From Hymenobacter puniceus (GTDB lineage Bacteria > Bacteroidota > Bacteroidia > Cytophagales > Hymenobacteraceae), in assembly GCF_014333525.1 (NCBI RefSeq), contig NZ_JACSCX010000002.1, forward strand, positions 620,001 through 684,000: a DNA stretch of 64,000 nucleotides, read 5' to 3'. Position numbers and translations under genes: made by a program. Of this stretch, positions 35,150 to 42,503 are shown in pieces (position 1 is the stretch's first letter; the number at the start of each line of letters is the position of its first letter). The notes under the pieces were generated by a model, which was not told the DNA's origin, did not search any database, and saw nothing but the letters and a program-made list of their open reading frames with translations.

Positions 35150-35191
35150 AGCCGGATTGTTTCGTGTAGCCACGAGACGAGCCGGCTTTTT
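35150..35191 (+). terminator. Rho-independent terminator
   Basis: A two-part stem: AGCCGG (35150-35155) pairs with CCGGCT (35182-35187), and an inner 8 bp stem (GTTTCGTG with CACGAGAC, one G-T pair) lies around a TAGC loop. It ends in TTTTTG. It sits 20 bp after the response-regulator gene. Confidence 0.85.
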
Positions 35192-35526
35192 GCTGTGTAC
35201 ACTGCACTACTGCACGCTATTAGGCTCTTATCCTAAAACGGGAAGCTCTCGGCCTGAATACTCTATTTGGAGCCTGTAGAATGACTTTATTGGCGACATA
35301 TGTCCGTGCTGGCACGGATAGAGGCATGCGGATTAATACGGAGGAACATATACGGGAAAACAGGTATTTACATTTTTTTAATAAAAAATATACCTTAGCA
35401 TCGTTCAATTGAATGGGAATATCTTTACATTTGAAACGATGATCAGAAACCGGGCCCATAGTCTCTGCATCATGTTTTATTGTTCTGCTTTCATGTCTCC
35501 GCACGTAGAAAACTAACCTTCGCACC
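35192..35526. other. AT-rich intergenic spacer
   Basis: About 335 bp of AT-rich sequence between the terminator and a small plus-strand gene. A TACATTTG (35426-35433) fits the -7 consensus TAnnTTTG, but the best upstream TTG (35409-35411) is only 14 bp away, closer than the usual 17-23 bp. A 110-codon minus-strand frame is present but looks spurious (no conserved features). Confidence 0.5.
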
Positions 35527-35721
35527 ATGGCCTCAAAGATTCTCTCCTTCATCTGTCACGTTCCTGGTATGATGCCCGGAATCTACCCTTCCACTTCTAT
35601 GCCTACCATCCCGAAGCCCGAGCGCAAAGCCGAGCAAAAGCCTCAGAGCAGCGGCCACTTCACCGCCATCTACGAAAACGACCGGTTTGTTCGGTTCAAG
35701 TATATCCACAACGCCCAGTAA
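35527..35721 (+). CDS. Small hypothetical protein
   Basis: 64 residues: MASKILSFICHVPGMMPGIY and then PSTSMPTIPKPERKAEQKPQ, ending in GHFTAIYENDRFVRFKY before IHNAQ. Not recognised. No membrane helix. A Pro/Lys-rich middle and an aromatic-basic C-terminal strand (YENDRFVRFKYI) are its only features. It follows the long AT-rich spacer, which may carry its promoter, and codon usage returns to GC-rich. Confidence 0.45.
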   Translation: MASKILSFICHVPGMMPGIYPSTSMPTIPKPERKAEQKPQSSGHFTAIYENDRFVRFKYIHNAQ

Positions 35722-35756
35722 TCGCGCCGAGCCAGCGCCCGTCGCTTGCTATGAAC

Positions 35757-35792
35757 GCGCCGCGCCTCTCGCAAGAGGGGGGCGGCGTGCTG
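35757..35792. terminator. Possible GC-rich hairpin
   Basis: CGCCGCGCCTCT and AGAGGGGGGCGGCG around 35757-35790 form an imperfect stem with a short loop, followed by TGCTGCTTTT. It lies 36 bp after the small hypothetical gene. Confidence 0.45.
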
Positions 35793-35853
35793 CTTTTCGG
35801 CGGCCGGAGGGTTTTGCCCTAACTTGCGGGCCCTACCTTCCGTTCTGTTGCCC

Positions 35854-37905
35854 ATGAGTCAGTTGTCGTTGCGTTTCTCCCTGGTTGCTTTTTTGATTGC
35901 GTGGCTGAGTGCCGGCCCGCTTCGGGCCCAGTACACCGAAACGGCCCCCGAGGAAAACGCCTGGTATGGCATCGTGGCCCGCAGCAGCGGCCGCTCCCTC
36001 GATGTCAGCAAGGGCACCCAGGACCCCGGCGCGGCCGTGGTGCAGTGGGAGTTCACGCACCCCAACAGCCAGCAATGGCGCTTTGTACGGGTGGCGGCCG
36101 GCAGCGAGTATTACCGCATTGAGGCGCGCCACAGCGGCAAATGCCTTACCGTGGACAAGCCCGACGAAAACGCCCCCATTGTGCAGCGGCCGTGGTCGGG
36201 TAGCTTTTATCAGCAGTGGAAGCTGGTGCCCGGCGGCCCCATTGGCAGCGTGCAGCTGGTGGTGCGCGGCAACGAGAAGTGCGCCGCCATTGCCAATTCC
36301 GACAAGTTTAATGGCACGCCGGTGGTAGTGCAGCGCCCCCAGAACCGCGCCACCCAGCAGTGGCGCCTGTTTAAGCTGCGCCTCAACGTGGATGCCTCAC
36401 AGCCCGGCTACGGTACGCCGGAGCCGGTAGCGGCCCTGAACACGCCCGCCAACGAGCTGCACCCTGTGCTGGCGCCCGATGGCAAGACGCTGTACTTTGC
36501 CCGCACCCGCTTTGCTGGCAATACCGAAGGCAACACCGAATCCGGCGACGCCTGGGTGAGTACTTCCGCTGACGAGGGCCGCACCTGGAGCCCGGCCACC
36601 CGCCTCGATGCCCTCAACACGCCCCAACACAATGGCGTGATGGCCGTGGTGGGGGCGCAAGGCAACCAGCTGCTGGTGCGCGGCACGTATGAGCGCGACA
36701 ACAGCTTCCGCGACGAAAGTGCCTCGCTGGTGGCCCGCAGCCTGGACAAAGGCGACCGGCCTTCGCCGCTGGAAATCTCTAACTACTACTCCACCGGCCC
36801 GGCCACGTCGTTTTTCATGTCGCCCGACCAGAAGGTGCTGCTGCTTTCCCTGGAGCGCAGCGACTCGCAGGGTGCCAACGACCTGTATGTGAGCCAGCCT
36901 GCCGCCGATGGCATCTGGAGTGAGCCCCGCAGCCTGGGCAGCGGCATCAACTCGCCGGGCTTCGAGTTTGCGCCCTGGCTGGCGCCCGACGGCAAAACCC
37001 TCTATTTCAGCTCGTATGGCCACGCCGGATTTGGTAGTTCCGACATTTTTGTAAGTACCCGCCTCGACGACTCCTGGACGCGCTGGAGCGAGCCGCGCAA
37101 CCTCGGCACACCCCTCAACGGCCCCGGCTTCGATGCGTACTTCTCGCTCACACCCGACGGCAAGCAAGCATATTACGCCTCGGCCCGCACACCCAACGGC
37201 CCTGCCGACCTCTACCGCACGGCTGCGGGCGTGCCACCGGTTGTTGCTCCCGTAGATTCCACGGCGCCGGTGGTTGCCGTGACGCCGCCCGCTGCCGCGC
37301 CCCGCACCTTGCTGACTGGCCGCGTGCTGAACGCCAAAACCCGCGAGCTGCTGGCGGCCGAGGTGAAGGTAATCCGGCTCGACAACGACATTGCCTTCAA
37401 TGCCACGGGCCGCAGCGCAGCGGGCAGCGGCGCGTTTCAGTTGACGTTGCCGCCCGGCCGCTACCGGCTGGCGGCCACTAGCCCCGGCTTCCTCACGGCC
37501 ACCGATACGGTGCGCATGACCGGCTCGCGCACCATCGATTTGCTGCTGGTGCCGGCCGCCGTGGGCTCCAGCCTGGAGCTCCCGACCCTGATTTTTGCGC
37601 AGGGCAAATACACCATGCTGCCTGCTTCCTACGCCGAGCTCAACCGCCTGGCTCGCACTCTGGCCGATAACCCCACGGTCAATATTCGGTTGGAAGGCCA
37701 CACCGACAACCAGGGCAACGCCGACCTCAACCAGAAGCTGTCCGAGGATCGGGTGGCCGAGGTGCGCCGCTACCTGATTACGCGCGGCGTGCCTGAGCGG
37801 CGCCTCAGTGTCATTGGGTACGGCGGCAGCAAGCCCCGCGCCAGCAACGATAAAGAGGAAACCCGCCGCCTCAACCGCCGCGTAGAATTTACGATTGTGA
37901 AGTAA
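35854..37905 (+). CDS. Lectin-PD40-OmpA fusion protein
   Basis: 683 residues from the ATG at 35854. Signal peptide to about residue 26, then a ricin-type beta-trefoil (31-175) with three QxW motifs seen as QQWRFV, QQWKLV, QQWRLF. Next is a PD40/WD40-like propeller (~190-430: HPVLAPDGKTLYFARTR, APWLAPDGKTLYFSSYG, YFSLTPDGKQAYYASAR). A carboxypeptidase-like beta sandwich (~465-545) follows, then a C-terminal OmpA domain (EGHTDNQGNADLNQKLSEDR, RRLNRRVEF), which binds peptidoglycan. The order suggests an outer-membrane-associated protein that presents a sugar-binding lectin; the ligand is unknown. Confidence 0.85.
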   Translation: MSQLSLRFSLVAFLIAWLSAGPLRAQYTETAPEENAWYGIVARSSGRSLDVSKGTQDPGAAVVQWEFTHPNSQQWRFVRVAAGSEYYRIEARHSGKCLTVDKPDENAPIVQRPWSGSFYQQWKLVPGGPIGSVQLVVRGNEKCAAIANSDKFNGTPVVVQRPQNRATQQWRLFKLRLNVDASQPGYGTPEPVAALNTPANELHPVLAPDGKTLYFARTRFAGNTEGNTESGDAWVSTSADEGRTWSPATRLDALNTPQHNGVMAVVGAQGNQLLVRGTYERDNSFRDESASLVARSLDKGDRPSPLEISNYYSTGPATSFFMSPDQKVLLLSLERSDSQGANDLYVSQPAADGIWSEPRSLGSGINSPGFEFAPWLAPDGKTLYFSSYGHAGFGSSDIFVSTRLDDSWTRWSEPRNLGTPLNGPGFDAYFSLTPDGKQAYYASARTPNGPADLYRTAAGVPPVVAPVDSTAPVVAVTPPAAAPRTLLTGRVLNAKTRELLAAEVKVIRLDNDIAFNATGRSAAGSGAFQLTLPPGRYRLAATSPGFLTATDTVRMTGSRTIDLLLVPAAVGSSLELPTLIFAQGKYTMLPASYAELNRLARTLADNPTVNIRLEGHTDNQGNADLNQKLSEDRVAEVRRYLITRGVPERRLSVIGYGGSKPRASNDKEETRRLNRRVEFTIVK

Positions 37906-37906
37906 G

Positions 37907-38002
37907 CTGGATGAGTGGATTGTTGGGTTGGTGGATTGACAGCTGACCGGAAAACCAACTGCCACGCTATTCCACCAACTCACCATTCTATCAACCTACC
38001 AG
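37907..38002. repeat. Imperfect inverted repeat filling the gap
   Basis: Arms 37907-37937 and 37970-38002 are imperfect reverse complements (CTGG...GGTTG...AGTTGGTGG). The left arm begins 2 bp after the OmpA-fusion stop and the right arm ends at 38002, one base before the next start codon at 38003. Confidence 0.65.
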
Positions 38003-38914
38003 ATGCGCGCTACCATCCTTCGCCAGCTCGACCTGCTCAACCTGCCTTCCGCGTCGGGGGTGGAAATAGTGGGTGGCACTGTGTACGTTATCGGCGACGA
38101 CTCGCCGTTTCTGTATCAGTTTGACGCCGCGGAGCTGCAGCCTGGCCAGCGCCTTACGCTGTTTGATACGGCGCACTTCAGCACCGGCCGCATTGCCAAA
38201 AGCCTCAAGCCCGACCTGGAATGCCTGACAGCCCTCACCGACCCACGCACCCACGAAACGGGCTTGCTGGCGTTTGGCTCGGGTGCTACTTCGGCGCGGG
38301 AAGGCGGCTTCTGGGTGCCGCTGGCCGGTGCGCAGGCAGCCAGCACGGTGTATCCGGTGAGTCTGGCAGGGCTGTACGGGCGGCTGCGCGAGCTACTGCC
38401 GGCGGGCGTTACGCTCAACCTGGAAGCTGCCGCCGCCAACGCCACCAACCTGCTGTTGTTTCAGCGCACGGTGGGCGCCGCAGCCGGCAACCTGCTGTTT
38501 CAACTGCCGCTGGCGGCAGTGCTGGACTACCTGCACCACCGCACGCCCCACCTGCCGCCCGTACAGGCCACGCACGTTGTACTGCCAACCATCGAAGGCC
38601 TCCCAGCCGGCTTTTCGGGCGGCACGTTCTTCGAGGAGCTGCTGTTCGTGACGGCCTCGGTGGAAGACACCCAGGACGCCGTGCTGGACGGCGCCGTGCT
38701 GGGCAGCTTCGTGGGGCTGCTGGATGCACGGCAGCCGGGCGCCAAACCGGCCGCTTTCGTGCAATTGGTGCTGCCCGATGGCCAGCCTTACCGCGGCAAG
38801 GTGGAAAGCGTAGCCGTACGCCGCCGCCTCAGCTCCGGCCGCTACGAGCTGTTGCTCGTCACCGACGACGACAAAGGCGGTTCCACGGCTGTATTGGTGG
38901 ATTTTCAGGCTTAA
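38003..38914 (+). CDS. DUF6929-like protein
   Basis: 303 residues; no signal peptide or membrane helix. The sequence has a repetitive beta pattern: ASGVEIVGGTVYVIGDDSPFLYQF, LKPDLECLTALTDPRTHETG, EGLPAGFSGGTFFEELLFVTASVEDTQ (quoted in part as GLPAGFSGGTFFEELLFVTA), KVESVAVRRRLSSGRYELLLVTDDD. Such blades look like a six-bladed propeller, as in the Bacteroidota family I know as DUF6929. Function is unknown. The start codon abuts an inverted-repeat element. Confidence 0.6.
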   Translation: MRATILRQLDLLNLPSASGVEIVGGTVYVIGDDSPFLYQFDAAELQPGQRLTLFDTAHFSTGRIAKSLKPDLECLTALTDPRTHETGLLAFGSGATSAREGGFWVPLAGAQAASTVYPVSLAGLYGRLRELLPAGVTLNLEAAAANATNLLLFQRTVGAAAGNLLFQLPLAAVLDYLHHRTPHLPPVQATHVVLPTIEGLPAGFSGGTFFEELLFVTASVEDTQDAVLDGAVLGSFVGLLDARQPGAKPAAFVQLVLPDGQPYRGKVESVAVRRRLSSGRYELLLVTDDDKGGSTAVLVDFQA

Positions 38915-39041
38915 GGCAAGGGCGTTTTAGTGCAAAAGAGAGGGGCGGTAATTTATCTGAGGGATAATGGTTTAACGGGAATTCCCGGACGCAGAATGGT
39001 GTTAAAACCAAGCGCCATTTTTCTCCTGAAATTTCTGCCCG

Positions 39042-39320
39042 ATGATTGTCTTCAACACCCGTTTTCTGTACCCCGTGAGTGCCGTCCAGCTGCAGGAGCA
39101 GCAGGGGATTTTGCCCAGAGAATTTCTGCAAACCGTGGAGGCGCTACGTCCTTTTTTAGAAAAGGAAAAAGCCTACGGCGACGTCTGCGCCACCAATGTT
39201 ACCTCGCCCCGGGGCCGCAATCTGGTGGTGTACTACCGCAAGTTGTACGCAACTGACAGCGGCTTTGTGATAGAAATCCTGGACGCGGAAGTGGTGCAGC
39301 CGCTGGCTCAGGTGGCGTAA
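39042..39320 (+). CDS. Small hypothetical protein
   Basis: 92 residues, MIVFNTRFLYPVSAVQLQEQ onward, with LVVYYRKLYATDSGFVIEILDAEVV at the end (motif in part: YYRKLYATDSGFVIEILDAE). No signal peptide. It is compact and probably a small alpha/beta fold. Not recognised. It follows the DUF6929-like gene by about 130 bp and converges on the polyamine cluster. Confidence 0.5.
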   Translation: MIVFNTRFLYPVSAVQLQEQQGILPREFLQTVEALRPFLEKEKAYGDVCATNVTSPRGRNLVVYYRKLYATDSGFVIEILDAEVVQPLAQVA

Positions 39321-39338
39321 TTTTCTGCTGCCTTATAG

Positions 39339-39440
39339 CTGTCATTCTGAGTAGCACGAAGAATCTTATTACGCTTGGATACCTGTTCAATGCAGTTGTT
39401 CAGGCGCGTTGAGGTCCTTCGCGCTGCTCAGGATGACAGT
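39339..39440. repeat. Dispersed inverted repeat, family A variant
   Basis: The left arm starting CTGTCATTCTGAGTAGCACG (39339) and the right arm ending at 39438, whose reverse complement starts CTGTCATCCTGAGCAGCGCG, pair imperfectly over about 30 bp with a ~40 bp spacer. It is the same GTCATxCTGAGxxxCGAAGaATCT skeleton as other copies. It lies between the convergent small gene and the polyamine cluster's last gene. Confidence 0.75.
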
Positions 39441-39457
39441 TGTGTTTATAACTGGTT

Positions 39458-40528
39458 CTACGCGCCGCGCTTCCAGATAAAGCCGTCCAGCACATAGTGC
39501 GTGGCCTGGGGCAGCGCCAGCAGCGGCACTAGCAGCGTGAGGCCCAAGGAGCCTGACACGGCCGGCAGCTGCTGAAACCAGCCGAATACTGCGGGGTGCT
39601 CGCGCCATACCAGCCCATCCCAGAGGCCTTCTTCCAGTAGCGCCAGCCCAACCAGCACGCCCATAAACAAGGCCACGCCGTAGCGGCCGTGCCACCAGGT
39701 GTGGGCCGCCGGCGCGGTAGCTGGGGCCGGCTCACTGGCCGCCCACACCAGCGCCAGGTACGGAATGCCGTGCGCCACCACGTTGAGCAGCGTGAAAGCC
39801 AGGTCGCCGTTGAAGAGCACGATACCGACATACCAGGAGGCGGCCGTACCGAGCAGCAGCAGGTTGCGGGGCCAGTTGAAAGACCCACTGCGGCGCCACA
39901 GCCACAGCTCTTTGGCGGCGTACGTTGTCAGCAGCACCAAGTACAATACAGTCAGCAGTCGACGACCGGCCGGCCAGTCGGTTTGCACGAAGTCATTGGG
40001 TACAAACCAGTTGAAGTTGCGTCCCGGCGCCAGGTGCCACCACAGCAGCGGGTAGAGCGTAGCTGCGTAAATGAGCACGGCATCAAGCTGGCGGGCAGCG
40101 GGCGGGACGGTTTCGTGGCGGGCGTAGAGGCGCAGGAAGCCGTATTGCTGGCGCACGAAGTGAAACACCGCCGCGTAGGCCAGCACCCGCCAAAACCACA
40201 GCGAGCCGCCCAACCCATGCAGCGCCACGCCAGCCGCGTAGCAACCCAACGGCACCGCCCACAGCAGCGTGCGGAACCGTTGCCGCCGCGCCCGGTCGAA
40301 GTAGGTGCGGAAAAGGGTGCTATACACGTGGGCCACGTCCACCAGCACTACCAGCGCCACCCAGGCCCACACTGGCATCTGGGCGGTGGTGCGGGCCGCA
40401 GCCGGCAGTGCCGCCACTGCCGCCAGCGCCAGAAACGGCGGCCCCAGAATCCAGAGCCCATCAAACGCCGCGGAGCGAATCCAGGGCTGGCGGCGGGGCG
40501 CAACGACAGGCGGTGACAGTACGGGCAT
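39458..40528 (-). CDS. Polytopic membrane protein, last gene of polyamine cluster
   Basis: 356 residues with eight or nine membrane helices. Several helices carry His and charged residues: LVDVAHVYSTLFRTYFDRAR, AAVFHFVRQQYGFLRLYARH, LNVVAHGIPYLALVWA, LLALPQATHYVLDGFIWKRG. Not recognised as a named family. The intramembrane His/Asp pattern could bind metal or a prosthetic group, which is inference. It starts 71 bp after the amine oxidase stop on the same strand, so it is probably the last gene of the operon. Confidence 0.75.
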   Translation of the reverse strand: MPVLSPPVVAPRRQPWIRSAAFDGLWILGPPFLALAAVAALPAAARTTAQMPVWAWVALVVLVDVAHVYSTLFRTYFDRARRQRFRTLLWAVPLGCYAAGVALHGLGGSLWFWRVLAYAAVFHFVRQQYGFLRLYARHETVPPAARQLDAVLIYAATLYPLLWWHLAPGRNFNWFVPNDFVQTDWPAGRRLLTVLYLVLLTTYAAKELWLWRRSGSFNWPRNLLLLGTAASWYVGIVLFNGDLAFTLLNVVAHGIPYLALVWAASEPAPATAPAAHTWWHGRYGVALFMGVLVGLALLEEGLWDGLVWREHPAVFGWFQQLPAVSGSLGLTLLVPLLALPQATHYVLDGFIWKRGA

Positions 40529-40599
40529 GGCGGCAGAAAACCAGAAGGTGACCGAAAATACGGCTTTTTGAACAGGCTGGTGGGTGGAAGTCGGCGGGG

Positions 40600-42240
40600 C
40601 TAACTGGCCGCCAGTACCTCCCCGGCGGCGCGCAGCCCCTGGTAGAAGCCTTCCTCGAAAATGGACATGCCGCTCAGGTCAGTGTGGGCGAAAAACAGCT
40701 TCTGCTGCCAGGATTGGGCGGCGGCCGGCCGGGCCGGGCCCCACACGAAGCCGGGCGTGGGCGCCACCATGCCGTGGCCCCACACCCACACGTCGGCGCG
40801 CTGCACCAAAGGCGTGAGGCCGGGGTGGGCGGTTTCCAGCTCGGTGAGGGCGCGGCGCACCCATTCGTCGTAGCTGGTTTGGTAGGCCTGGCGGCGGGCC
40901 ACAATGGGGTCGGCGGCGGGCAGCGGCAGGTACCAGGTGAGCACCAGCGGCTCGGGGCCGGGCTGGCGCAGCTCCTGGTGGCGGGCACTCACGTAGCCTA
41001 CCGAATCGGTGCCGTAGAGCACGTTGTCCCAGCTAAGCGGCTGGCCGGGGCCCTGCGGCAGCTCCGCTACGGTTAGGTTCACGACCACCCACGGCGCCCG
41101 GTGGCAGGGCAGGGCGCGGTGCGCGGCGGCGGGCAGCGTGGTCAGCAGCCGCTCGGTGATGAACAGCGGCGTGGCCATGATGACGCGGCGCGCCTGTACG
41201 CGGGTGCTGCGGTGCTGTACCACGTCGTAGCAATCCACGGCCAGGCCCTCGGCGGTATCATGCAGGGCGTAGGCGACGGTGTTGGGCAGGATGGGGGAGG
41301 AGGCCTGGCGGCGCAGCTGCTCGGCCAGAAAGCCGTTGCCTTCGGGCCAGGTCAGCACATCGGCGGCAGTGGCGTTGTGGGCGCGGCCTTTGCGCGCCGC
41401 AAAGTAGTGCAAGCCTGCCCACGCCGATACCTGAGTGGTGGTAGCGCCGTAGTCGTCCTGGCAGCTGTAGTTGAGATACCAGCGCAGGTGCGGGCTGGTG
41501 AAGCCCTGCGCATCCAGATAGGCGTCAAAAGTTTGCTCATCGAGGCGTAGGAACTGTGGGTCGCGGGAGCATTCCTGCACCGGAATCCGGAAGGCGTCGC
41601 GCCCATCCTGCCCGACGGCCTGGCGCAGCTCTTCAATCAACTGAAAGAAGCGGGCAATCTGCTGTTTTTCCTCGGCGGGCACGCCCAATTCCGGCACCAG
41701 CCCGTTTTGCCACTGCCCGCGCAGGTAAAGGCGCTCTTCGGGGTCGTGGCAGAGATGGTACTCGTTGTAGATGGGCAAGCCGGAAGCCGGGTCAAGGCCG
41801 GTAATGACGCCGGCTTGCTGCAGAAACCCCAATAGCGCGTGGTTGCGTGGGTCGGGTACGGGCAGGTAGTGGGCGCCCCAGGGGTAGGCGGCGCTGGCGT
41901 TGCGGCCGGCGCGGGAGTTGCCGCCGGGCTGTTCGTCCAGCTCTACCAGCAGCACCTGCTCGGGGCGCATGCCTTGGCGCTGTAGCTCGCGCCGTGCCGC
42001 CAGGCCGGCAATGCCGCCGCCCACAATCAGCACTTCCACGGTTTGGGTACGGGTAGGCGCGGGCAGACGAGCCGGGGCGCGCAAAAGGTGGCCGGTGGCG
42101 TGGTTGGCGCCGTGCAGACTGCCCCGAATATGGCTGCGCCCGGTGCCCGGCGCGCAGGAATGCAGCCCCGCCAGCGGCGCCAGCAGCAGCCCCGCTCCAC
42201 TTAGCGCGGCTCGTTGCAGAAAGTGTCGGCGGGAAGTCAT
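40600..42240 (-). CDS. Tat-exported FAD-dependent amine-oxidase-like protein
   Basis: 546 residues. The N-terminus MTSRRHFLQRAALSGAGLLL is a twin-arginine signal, and the following AGLHSC might act as a lipobox (Tat lipoprotein). The FAD-binding dinucleotide fold reads VLIVGGGIAGLAARRELQRQ (~68-87), ELDEQPGGNSRAGRN follows, and a C-terminal FAD/substrate segment is seen at FAHTDLSGMSIFEEGFYQGL. It belongs with flavin-containing amine oxidase/phytoene dehydrogenase-like oxidoreductases. Its place after a spermidine-synthase-like gene suggests polyamine or related amine as substrate, acting outside the inner membrane. Its ATG is two bases from an inverted-repeat element. Confidence 0.82.
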   Translation of the reverse strand: MTSRRHFLQRAALSGAGLLLAPLAGLHSCAPGTGRSHIRGSLHGANHATGHLLRAPARLPAPTRTQTVEVLIVGGGIAGLAARRELQRQGMRPEQVLLVELDEQPGGNSRAGRNASAAYPWGAHYLPVPDPRNHALLGFLQQAGVITGLDPASGLPIYNEYHLCHDPEERLYLRGQWQNGLVPELGVPAEEKQQIARFFQLIEELRQAVGQDGRDAFRIPVQECSRDPQFLRLDEQTFDAYLDAQGFTSPHLRWYLNYSCQDDYGATTTQVSAWAGLHYFAARKGRAHNATAADVLTWPEGNGFLAEQLRRQASSPILPNTVAYALHDTAEGLAVDCYDVVQHRSTRVQARRVIMATPLFITERLLTTLPAAAHRALPCHRAPWVVVNLTVAELPQGPGQPLSWDNVLYGTDSVGYVSARHQELRQPGPEPLVLTWYLPLPAADPIVARRQAYQTSYDEWVRRALTELETAHPGLTPLVQRADVWVWGHGMVAPTPGFVWGPARPAAAQSWQQKLFFAHTDLSGMSIFEEGFYQGLRAAGEVLAAS

Positions 42241-42242
42241 TT

Positions 42243-42503
42243 GTTTAGGGCTTAGGGAATAGGGCCTGGGGCTTAGGCACGGGGTAGAGATGCAATAGTT
42301 GAAGGTTCTACGTTGCTGAGGTTAACCGTTTTGTGTCGTTGGTGCTGAGGTAGGCCGTTCTGTGCCACCGTTACTAAAGTATGTCTTCCTATATCGTTAT
42401 TGCTGAGGTAGGTCGTTCTGTGCCGCCGTTCAACGACGAGACTACAACCATTACGTCTCTGCCCTGCGCCTAGGCCCCAGGCGCTATTCCCCAAGCCTTA
42501 AAC
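42243..42503. repeat. Inverted-repeat element filling an intra-operon gap
   Basis: The termini 42243-42280 and 42466-42503 are 38 bp imperfect reverse complements (GTTTAggGCTT...GGGAATAG...GCCTGGGGC...). One end touches the stop codon of the spermidine-synthase-like gene (42504-42506), the other is two bases from the amine oxidase ATG. The inside contains a tandem repeat (separate entry). The whole gap is therefore this element. Confidence 0.85.
42311..42426. repeat. Two 58-bp tandem units, each split 26 + 32 bp
   Basis: The word CGTT recurs at 42311, 42337, 42369, 42395 and 42427, that is, at spacings 26, 32, 26, 32. The 32 bp subunits at 42337 and 42395 are nearly identical (TGCTGAGGTAGG, CGTTCTGTGCC). 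The 26 bp subunits are more diverged, mostly by transitions. Located inside the inverted-repeat element above. Confidence 0.8.

Noticed and set aside
35426..35433. TACATTTG as a promoter -7 box
   Set aside because: The nearest upstream TTG is 14 bp away instead of about 17-23, so the promoter call was not made.
35220..35552. Minus-strand frame of 110 codons in the AT-rich spacer
   Set aside because: No conserved features; it overlaps the start of the plus-strand small gene and reads through the spacer, so probably chance.
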